The notes under the pieces were generated by a model that saw only the letters and a list, made by a program, of their open reading frames with translations, made no database searches and was not told the origin of the DNA. The position numbers and the translations under genes were made by a program. 10,482 nucleotides of DNA from Pseudobdellovibrionaceae bacterium. Lineage in GTDB: Bacteria; Bdellovibrionota; Bdellovibrionia; Bdellovibrionales; JAMPXM01. The stretch's first letter is position 1; every line of letters starts with the position of its first letter. The stretch lies in the NCBI GenBank assembly GCA_022843085.1, contig JALHOI010000065.1, forward strand, positions 1 through 10,482. Reading direction: 5' to 3'. Below, piece after piece: positions 1 through 5,272 of the stretch.

Positions 1-2
1 TC

Positions 3-464
3 GAAAAGTTTGCGTTCATTTACGGCGTCAAATTGATCTCACTCGCAAACGCCTCGAACCACCTCCACCTGCAGATCAAGCTCTCGAATCGATTTGCCTA
101 TAAGCCTTTCATCCGCGCCGTGACTGGAGCCATCGCTATCAGCGTCACAGGCCACACGCGGCAGAAAAAGGCCACCGAGCCCAAGGCTGAAGCGGTACTT
201 GGCGAAGTTCAGCAGCATACGCGGCCCGCGACGAACCCGCAGCTCGGCCAGACTTCGAAAACAGCCCTTGAAGCTTCAGAAAATCCGCGAGCGTCGAAGA
301 AGTTCTGGGACCACCGGCCGTTTACGCGCGTCGCTGAAAGTTACAAGGCGTACCTAATTTTGAAAGACTACATTCGGATGAATGTGATCGAGGCCAAGGG
401 CTTTAGGCGCGTGGCCGCGCGCTCAATGGTGCAAGTCGAAAAACAGTTTCACGGCTCGGGTTGA
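3..464 (+). CDS. IS200-like / RAYT-type HUH transposase, 5' end cut off by the window
   Basis: The frame is open from the first full codon at position 3, so the gene starts outside the window; about 153 codons remain before TGA at 462-464. The visible part begins EKFAFIYGVKLISLANAS and then has NHLHL, the HxH metal-binding motif of Y1 (HUH) transposases, where two histidines hold the ion used for single-strand DNA cleavage. Further on, FWDHRPFTRV and a tyrosine-rich helix (AYLILKDYI, then RMNVIEAKGF) match the C-terminal part of the IS200/REP-associated transposase family, where the nucleophilic tyrosine lies. I cannot tell which tyrosine is catalytic. Residues about 60-100 are low in recognisable motifs and may be a family-specific insert. 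The TTG at 33 could be called as a start, but it would cut the fold just before the HUH motif. Family assignment is fairly sure. Whether it is a mobile IS200 or a domesticated RAYT cannot be decided here. Confidence 0.75.
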   Translation, partial: EKFAFIYGVKLISLANASNHLHLQIKLSNRFAYKPFIRAVTGAIAISVTGHTRQKKATEPKAEAVLGEVQQHTRPATNPQLGQTSKTALEASENPRASKKFWDHRPFTRVAESYKAYLILKDYIRMNVIEAKGFRRVAARSMVQVEKQFHGSG

Positions 465-473
465 AGCTTGCAC

Positions 474-549
474 CACACGCTCGGGGTGCCGCCATACGCT
501 CGGGCCGCCGCCGCACGCTCGGGTTGACGCTCGCGCCCCGGGTTCACGC
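474..549. repeat. Degenerate 19-bp tandem repeat, four copies
   Basis: Four head-to-tail 19-bp units lie at 474-492, 493-511, 512-530 and 531-549, ten bases after the transposase stop codon. The first three share the core ACGCTCGGG; the fourth is more diverged (GCGCCCCGGG). A related piece (GGCTCGGGTTGAAGC) already lies at the very end of the transposase gene, about 453-467, out of the 19-bp register. The copies are imperfect, so this is an old or eroding array. No gene or clear terminator is visible from here to 628, where the convergent acyltransferase gene ends. Confidence 0.7.
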
Positions 550-628
550 TTAAGAAAACGCACCGGCACTCGCGATCTATTCACGCCTTTCATTCAGGGC
601 GCGAACACAGCGCAACTCAGCTGCCGAG

Positions 629-1495
629 TCAGTTTGTGGGCGCAGGTGACTTAGAATTTTGAACTGGTGAACTCGGCGACATTTGGTCGCGTTTTTTTCC
701 GAAGGGTGCCGGGCGATCTGCGAAGTAGGCCTCTTGAATGGCGTGCCACGCTTTTTCGGCGAGTTCGGTGCGAATTCGTTCGGGGTTAACAGTCGCCTGC
801 GGTGCAAGGGGTGTCAGAAATTCGAGCCGCACCTTTATATTTCGGTGCTTCCACAAACCCATGAGATGGTCGGCGAAGGTCATGTCGCCGTACCAGCACA
901 CGACGTCGGCGTTCTCTGGCGAAAACGGTTTTCCGTCGATCGACATGTACTTCAAAGCGACCGGAACAATCTCGCGATTTGAGTCAACCGCACTCATCAA
1001 CAGCGATTTTTTAAACGGCAAAAGAGCCTGCCCGTCCGTCGAAGTACCCTCGGGGTAGATGACGACATTAAAACCTTTGCGAAGTGTTTGGGTCAGATTT
1101 GAAATATCGCTATCGATTCGTCCGCGGTGGCGGCGCTCGACAAAAATGCTGCCACCCATTTCGGCGAGTGTTCCAAGAAAAAAGACTTCACCCATGTCGA
1201 CACTTGTCACAAACACACTTGGAACCGACGAACTAAAAATCAGAATGTCGAGGTAGCTCATGTGGTTTGAAACGAAGAGGTAATTTTTATTTTTGAGATC
1301 GAGCTTTTCAAGACCCACGCATTCGATTTCGAAATCCATGAGGCCCATGGCTCGGCGACACCAGCGAGAAACGTTCTCGACGAAAAATCGAAGGCGATCG
1401 TCGGGCTCACGAATCAATGCTTTGCCGGCGGTTGCTTGCGACATATAGGCTGCGATCAGCGCCGCCATTTTCGCACCTTTAGATACCGCCTTCAT
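629..1495 (-). CDS. OlsA/PlsC-like 1-acyl-glycerol-3-phosphate-type O-acyltransferase
   Basis: A 288-residue member of the PlsC (LPLAT) family, which moves an acyl chain from acyl-ACP or acyl-CoA to a hydroxyl group of a lyso-lipid at the inner face of the cytoplasmic membrane. The catalytic HX4D motif is seen as NHMSYLD (H78, D83). The second block is FVERRHRG (118-125), the acceptor-binding block is YPEGTS (147-152), and the fourth is VPVAL (177-181). A weakly hydrophobic N-terminal stretch may anchor it. The last 25 or so residues are Ser/Pro-rich and look disordered. The ATG overlaps the stop of the upstream OlsB-like gene as ATGA (1492-1495), and AAGGA lies just before it, so translation is probably coupled. 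Pairing with an OlsB-like gene suggests the role of OlsA: adding the second acyl chain to a lyso-aminolipid such as lyso-ornithine lipid. A general PlsC in phosphatidic acid synthesis is the alternative. Family certain, substrate inferred. Confidence 0.9.
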   Translation of the reverse strand: MKAVSKGAKMAALIAAYMSQATAGKALIREPDDRLRFFVENVSRWCRRAMGLMDFEIECVGLEKLDLKNKNYLFVSNHMSYLDILIFSSSVPSVFVTSVDMGEVFFLGTLAEMGGSIFVERRHRGRIDSDISNLTQTLRKGFNVVIYPEGTSTDGQALLPFKKSLLMSAVDSNREIVPVALKYMSIDGKPFSPENADVVCWYGDMTFADHLMGLWKHRNIKVRLEFLTPLAPQATVNPERIRTELAEKAWHAIQEAYFADRPAPFGKKRDQMSPSSPVQNSKSPAPTN

Positions 1496-2499
1496 GTGTC
1501 CTTCAGTTTACTTTTGTCGTTGTAGCGGCGCTTGTAAGAGCCTTCAAGCTGATCGAGCCGAATCATAATCAAAAAATCGATGCAGTTGAAATCTCGATCG
1601 AGGGCAGGTTCTCCGTAAGCTTTGAAACCCATTTTTATGTACGACTGAAAAAGTGCTGGAATCATTTTTTCGATTGCAGCCTCGTCGTACTCGAACGGAT
1701 TTTTTTCAATGTAGTCGATCACGGACCTTAGCTTTTTCACCCGATATTTGCGGGTCGGTTCAACATTGAGATCGAACTTCAAGACACCTTTGTTTTCAAG
1801 ATGGTAGGTCACAAGACCAATTGGCAAAGGCTCAGTGGTCTTGACACTCGCACAACCAAGCAAAATATCGGTGTTGGTCTTCAGCATGTATTCAGAAATC
1901 CCACGCCAGAGAAGCGCGATGACAACACCGGTACGATAATCTTTATCGATCGCGGCGCGACCAAGCTCGAGAATGTTGCCATCCATCTGCTTAATTTCAT
2001 CGAAGTGAAATTCGGCACTCGAATAAAACTTGTTCGAAAACGTGCTCGAGTTCAGGCGGTACGTACCCACGATTCGGCCGGCCCGGTTGTCGCGAATGAC
2101 CAGATGATCGCAGATGAAATCGAGTTTATCGACATCGACCCCCACCACGCGTTTCGTTTGCATGAACTCGCGATTGAATACGTCAAAACGAAGCTTCAAA
2201 ACGTCTTTGAGTTCGTCGGCTGTCTCGACCGTTTTAACGGTGTAATGCCCCTTCTCAACCGAGATCTTGATTTTCGGTTGAAACTTTCCAATCTTAAATC
2301 GTTGAAGCTTCAACTGAGCTTCAAGAGACTGAAACGCTTCTTTGACCGTGCCGATCTTGCGCATCACTCGTACGGTAGCTGACTTAAGCCGCCGTTTTTT
2401 CGATAGCGCAGGTTTGCCGGAAGTAGCTGGCGCCAAGGACTTCGATTTGACTCCGCGAATCTTCTTTTTTATCGCGTTGCGAATTCTTCCTTGAGCCAA
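1492..2499 (-). CDS. OlsB-like GNAT N-acyltransferase (ornithine/amino-acid lipid synthesis)
   Basis: A 335-residue protein of the OlsB/hemolysin-like GNAT family (Acetyltransf_5), which links a 3-hydroxyacyl chain from acyl-ACP to the alpha-amino group of ornithine or a related amino acid, giving the lyso-lipid. Family signatures are clear: LRFDVFNREF (103-112), DKLDFICDHLV (124-134), GTYRL (145-149), the FYSSAEF block (158-164), LELGRAAI (177-184), ALLWRGISEY (195-204) and LLGCASV (213-219). The start is TTG at 2499. It has AGAGGT six bases upstream, and no ATG occurs until residue 46. The first 50 or so residues are unusually rich in Lys and Arg and lie outside the catalytic domain. The stop codon of the upstream lipoprotein gene directly abuts the Shine-Dalgarno site, and the stop of this gene overlaps the next ATG. 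The exact amino-acid substrate cannot be read from the sequence. Confidence 0.85.
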   Translation of the reverse strand: MAQGRIRNAIKKKIRGVKSKSLAPATSGKPALSKKRRLKSATVRVMRKIGTVKEAFQSLEAQLKLQRFKIGKFQPKIKISVEKGHYTVKTVETADELKDVLKLRFDVFNREFMQTKRVVGVDVDKLDFICDHLVIRDNRAGRIVGTYRLNSSTFSNKFYSSAEFHFDEIKQMDGNILELGRAAIDKDYRTGVVIALLWRGISEYMLKTNTDILLGCASVKTTEPLPIGLVTYHLENKGVLKFDLNVEPTRKYRVKKLRSVIDYIEKNPFEYDEAAIEKMIPALFQSYIKMGFKAYGEPALDRDFNCIDFLIMIRLDQLEGSYKRRYNDKSKLKDT

Positions 2500-2510
2500 G
2501 TCGGTACCTC

Positions 2511-3011
2511 TTACAGCAAGTCGGTGAAAGCGTTGACGATGCGTGTGGTTGTTCCAGCCGTGATAAAAGTACTGGCAAGCGCACCGTTCGAATCGCCTGA
2601 AGCCGCCGTGCCAGCATAATCTAAATTGAAATCAACGACGACGCAGACTGAATAAAATCCTTCAGGGATTGTATTCACGGACAGAGAGTTCGCGTCAGTG
2701 AAATTTGTAATCGTGCCCGTGCAGCCCGAGATACTGCACGAAACGGTGGTCGACCCCGTTACAGTTTCACCGAAACGCACATTCGCGCAGCTTGATGTGG
2801 TGTAAACCGCAATGGCACGAGCCGAACCCGGCTGTCTGCAATTCGAGGTCGTGCACGAGACCGAGACGATCGGGATCGCGACCGCTTGCCCGCTTCCGGC
2901 TTTTTCAGCACAGCCCGAGGTGAGCAACACGCTCACAAAGCCCATTACCGCAATCGTAACTGAAATCCGTACGGCAGCCAGCATGGCCGTTCGTCGACGT
3001 TGGCAATTCAT
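2511..3011 (-). CDS. Cysteine-rich putative lipoprotein, function unknown
   Basis: I do not recognise a family. From ATG at 3011 the product has 166 residues: a basic n-region (QRRR at 4-7), a hydrophobic stretch (about 9-30) and the lipobox-like LLTSGC, giving Cys34 as the likely lipidated residue. The threonine at -3 is not the usual leucine, so lipidation is probable rather than certain. The mature part is rich in Ser, Thr, Gly and Val, as in beta-sandwich surface proteins, and holds six cysteines (53, 58, 75, 92, 97, 123). Two pairs are spaced CxxxxC, so up to three disulfides could form. The frame stays open upstream to a GTG at 3080, but that start would lie inside the terminator hairpin; ATG 3011 fits the signal peptide. 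Its ribosome site is weak (AAGG about 12 bases away). Eleven bases separate it from the OlsB-like gene, so it heads that operon. Confidence 0.7.
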   Translation of the reverse strand: MNCQRRRTAMLAAVRISVTIAVMGFVSVLLTSGCAEKAGSGQAVAIPIVSVSCTTSNCRQPGSARAIAVYTTSSCANVRFGETVTGSTTVSCSISGCTGTITNFTDANSLSVNTIPEGFYSVCVVVDFNLDYAGTAASGDSNGALASTFITAGTTTRIVNAFTDLL

Positions 3012-3054
3012 AGCGTAACCGTACCTTGCTCGAGATTTTTCTGCAAAGACCAGG

Positions 3055-3087
3055 AAAAGAAAAGAGCATCGTGTTTCCACGATGCTC
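3055..3087 (-). terminator. Intrinsic terminator of the FadL-like gene
   Basis: On the minus strand a perfect 10-bp stem, GAGCATCGTG and CACGATGCTC, closes on a GAAA (GNRA) tetraloop and is followed at once by TTTTCTTTT. This is a textbook Rho-independent terminator. It lies about 95 bp after the stop of the FadL-like gene and 44 bp before the start of the lipoprotein gene, so it separates the two transcription units. Confidence 0.88.
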
Positions 3088-3114
3088 GAGTTTTGGAACA
3101 GATTTCTGTCAGGC

Positions 3115-3173
3115 CAAGCGCTTTTGTTCAGGCGCTTGAGTTCAGCTGCCGTGAGTTCAAAGGATTGAACTCA
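3115..3173. other. Two further hairpins between the FadL-like stop codon and its terminator
   Basis: CAAGCGC at 3115-3121 pairs with GCGCTTG at 3132-3138 (10-base loop). TGAGTTCA at 3152-3159 pairs with TGAACTCA at 3166-3173 (6-base loop), only eight bases past the TAG at 3182-3184. Neither has a T-run. They may protect the 3' end of the outer-membrane protein mRNA or may be chance. Confidence 0.45.
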
Positions 3174-3181
3174 TGAGTTAA

Positions 3182-4489
3182 CTAAAAGTTGTAGGTCATG
3201 CCGATGTGAGCTGCGTAGCCCGTCGACGTGTACTCTCCGTTTCGGGTGTCTTGGCCAGCGCCGACAGTTCCCGAAGCGGCGCGGCCGCTGACATCGCCCG
3301 ACGCCGATGAGTACTCGAGTGTTCCATCGACACGGAAATTTGAATCAGCTTCTGTCTCGCCGCCGAACGCTTTTCCAGTTCCGACTGTAAACGAGTAGCC
3401 GAGACCTGGGCCAGTGAAGGTGGGGCGAGCGTAATCGGGGTTCGTGACAGCTGTACCAACTGACGTACCGAAGCGAACCGGCCACGGTGTTTTGTACTCG
3501 GCACCGAGGCGGATTGTGTGTTGATCGCGCCAATCAGTCGTTAGGCGTGTTGACCCGCCAGGAAAAGTCGACGATTCGACAACGAGTTCACCAACTCGCG
3601 AGTATTGGGCAAAATCGTACTGTGCCATCAGATCCCAGTCGCCGTTGAGTTTGTGAGCACCTGCTAACGCGATCATCATCGGAAACGTCGTTGAAGCCGT
3701 GGCATCGTTGTCACCTGTCGTCGCAGCACCGATGACTGTTCCTGAAGATGCGTTGAAGGTCGTCGTTTGCGCTTTGCCTTTTACCTTCAGATTCACTTCA
3801 CTTCGGAAAGTGAGAGAAACATCGGTCGACTCATCGACCCGGTATTGTGCTCCAGCGCGAAATGCGACGGCTTGCGTTTCTTTAAGGTCTTTGAGCGTCG
3901 TGTTTGCAACCGAGTTCGCGGGAAGCGGCGACGTCGGCAACCGAGTCACGAACGCGAAGTCCGCCTGCGCCATTGTCACGCGCCACGCAAGACCGAGCTT
4001 CAGATCAGGACTGACTTTGTAGGCTGCACCGGCCGAAATTTCGACAAGCGAGATCGCTGTCTTAACGGCTGGTTTGAAGCTGGGACCAAACGAAACATCT
4101 TTGTACTCGACGCTGTTTCCGCCCGAGGCGAACGCACCAATGCCGAAGCCCCAGTCGCCCATCGCGTGAGAGTAGGTGAGGCCAAACGGAAGCGAGAGCG
4201 ATGCAGACGACGTCGCTTTTTCGTTTGAGTTATTGATCGGTCCACTGAAGGTCGCAGATGTCGGAGAGATGTTGACACCTAGCGAGTGGCCTTCTTTGTC
4301 GGCCGCGAGACCCGCGGGATTGTAGTAAAGCGAGTCTGAACCTTGGATGGTCGGGCCTGCGATACCTTGAACGGCGCTCCAACGTGCGCCCCACATGTTT
4401 ACTTTTTCGAAGCCCGCTGCATTTGCATCGCTGGCACTGAACGCAGTCGCTGTCGCAGCCAAAACCGCGACCTTCAACATTTTTTTCAC
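3182..4489 (-). CDS. FadL/OmpP1-family outer-membrane transport protein
   Basis: A 435-residue outer-membrane beta-barrel of the FadL/Toluene_X family, whose members carry long-chain fatty acids or other hydrophobic compounds across the outer membrane. A signal peptide (1-24) ends at DANA before AGF, the usual mature N-terminus of the family. SDSLYYNPAGLA (51-62) is the family hallmark. The rest alternates polar and hydrophobic residues in barrel-strand style, and the protein ends in TYNF with the terminal phenylalanine needed for barrel insertion. The length is typical (E. coli FadL is about 420-450). The start is GTG at 4489, because AGGGGG sits at the right distance for it; the ATG three codons later would be too far away. 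It has its own leader upstream and a strong terminator downstream, so it is probably monocistronic. Substrate unknown; supplying fatty acyl chains to the neighbouring aminolipid genes is an attractive but unproven link. Confidence 0.88.
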   Translation of the reverse strand: MKKMLKVAVLAATATAFSASDANAAGFEKVNMWGARWSAVQGIAGPTIQGSDSLYYNPAGLAADKEGHSLGVNISPTSATFSGPINNSNEKATSSASLSLPFGLTYSHAMGDWGFGIGAFASGGNSVEYKDVSFGPSFKPAVKTAISLVEISAGAAYKVSPDLKLGLAWRVTMAQADFAFVTRLPTSPLPANSVANTTLKDLKETQAVAFRAGAQYRVDESTDVSLTFRSEVNLKVKGKAQTTTFNASSGTVIGAATTGDNDATASTTFPMMIALAGAHKLNGDWDLMAQYDFAQYSRVGELVVESSTFPGGSTRLTTDWRDQHTIRLGAEYKTPWPVRFGTSVGTAVTNPDYARPTFTGPGLGYSFTVGTGKAFGGETEADSNFRVDGTLEYSSASGDVSGRAASGTVGAGQDTRNGEYTSTGYAAHIGMTYNF

Positions 4490-4588
4490 TCAAATCCCCC
4501 TGGTTAATTGAACTCGGCCAGCTAACCACTTGCCGGGGACGCTGACAAACGAGAACTAGGATGTGTCAAAAACCCAGGCGGTAAGAAG

Positions 4589-4609
4589 CAGCTCTCTTCC
4601 CGAGAGCTG
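4589..4609 (-). terminator. Possible terminator after the peroxiredoxin-like gene
   Basis: CAGCTCTC at 4589-4596 pairs with GAGAGCTG at 4602-4609 (8 bp, 5-base loop), 43 bp after the stop of the peroxiredoxin-like gene. On the minus strand it is followed only by CTTCTTACC, and a TTTTT run appears 16 bases later, so it is a weak intrinsic terminator at best. The rest of the 162-bp gap (4490-4651) must hold the promoter of the FadL-like gene. A perfect TTGACA is present (minus strand, 4569-4564) but has no matching -10 box at the usual distance. Confidence 0.45.
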
Positions 4610-4651
4610 GAACCTCACAGCGAATGACGCGAGCGCTTAGACTGAAGCGAC

Positions 4652-5272
4652 TTAGTACTTTACCGAACAGCCGTAGGGCTTTGTTGTCGCCATTTCGACC
4701 GCCTTGCCATTACCAGCGGTCACTGTGTCGAGAGCCATCGCCAGGTAGTTCTTCGCCTTTGGAATGTCAGCTGCGTCAGTAGATGAAAGGCTATCGATCG
4801 CACCGTTGTAGACAAGCATGCCCTTCGGATCGATCACAAACATGTGCGGAGTCGTTTTCGCCGCGTACAGCTTGCCAACAGTGCCCGGCGCATCGAGAAG
4901 TGTCGCTGTATTCGCAACTTTCAAATCGATTCGAGTTTTTGCGGCGTCCGCTGGTTCTTCATAACCTTGATTACCTTTTGCCGACGATACGATCGAAAGC
5001 CAAACGACGCCGCTGTCAGTGTACTTTTTCTGAAGCTTCTGCATGTTCGACGAGTCGTAATGTTTTTTGACGTAGGGGCAATCTTTGTTGAACCACTCAA
5101 GCACTACAGTTTTTCCCTGAAACGATTTTAGAGTGTGCGTTTTGCCAGAGGTGTCGGTCAGCGTGAAATCGGGTGCTGGGCTTCCAACTTTAGCCGCGGC
5201 GTTGGCGACACCGTGACTGAAAGTTCCAGCAGTGACCAGAGCGAGAGAGAGCGCGAGACTGAATGATTTCAT
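4652..5272 (-). CDS. Periplasmic peroxiredoxin/TlpA-like thiol protein
   Basis: A 206-residue secreted protein of the AhpC-TSA/thioredoxin-like fold. A signal peptide covers about residues 1-25 (VANA/AAK). The fold starts with the typical VGSPAPDFTLTD (29-40). The active site is FNKDCPYVKKHY, with a single cysteine (C65) where TlpA/ResA proteins have CxxC. The cis-proline is in TTPHMFVID (P142), and the only other cysteine is C202 near the C-terminus (PYGCSVKY), a possible resolving partner. A one-cysteine or atypical two-cysteine thiol peroxidase is therefore more likely than a CxxC oxidoreductase. The start is sure: GGAGG lies four bases before the ATG. That ATG overlaps the stop of the DsbD-like gene as ATGA (5269-5272). 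The overlap argues that the DsbD-like protein keeps this one reduced, as ScsB-type transporters are known to do for periplasmic peroxiredoxins. Confidence 0.83.
   Translation of the reverse strand: MKSFSLALSLALVTAGTFSHGVANAAAKVGSPAPDFTLTDTSGKTHTLKSFQGKTVVLEWFNKDCPYVKKHYDSSNMQKLQKKYTDSGVVWLSIVSSAKGNQGYEEPADAAKTRIDLKVANTATLLDAPGTVGKLYAAKTTPHMFVIDPKGMLVYNGAIDSLSSTDAADIPKAKNYLAMALDTVTAGNGKAVEMATTKPYGCSVKY

Noticed and set aside
33..464. Complete small protein starting at TTG 33
   Set aside because: The frame is open to the window edge, the upstream residues fit the transposase fold, and a start at 33 would leave the HUH domain truncated.
577..1256. Open frames overlapping the 3' half of the acyltransferase gene on either strand
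   Set aside because: The PlsC motifs place the real frame; the others show no motif and are explained as shadows.
3000..3080. Longer lipoprotein starting at GTG 3080
   Set aside because: That start lies inside the terminator hairpin of the upstream gene, and it would put about 23 extra residues before a normal basic n-region and hydrophobic signal.
3699..4278. Long open frames on both strands within the FadL-like gene
   Set aside because: They lie inside a clear beta-barrel gene, have arginine- and serine-rich shadow composition and show no recognisable domain.
4541..4569. Sigma-70 promoter for the FadL-like gene based on a perfect TTGACA
   Set aside because: The hexamer 17 bases downstream (GTCAGC on the minus strand) does not resemble a -10 box, and shifting the spacing by one base does not help.
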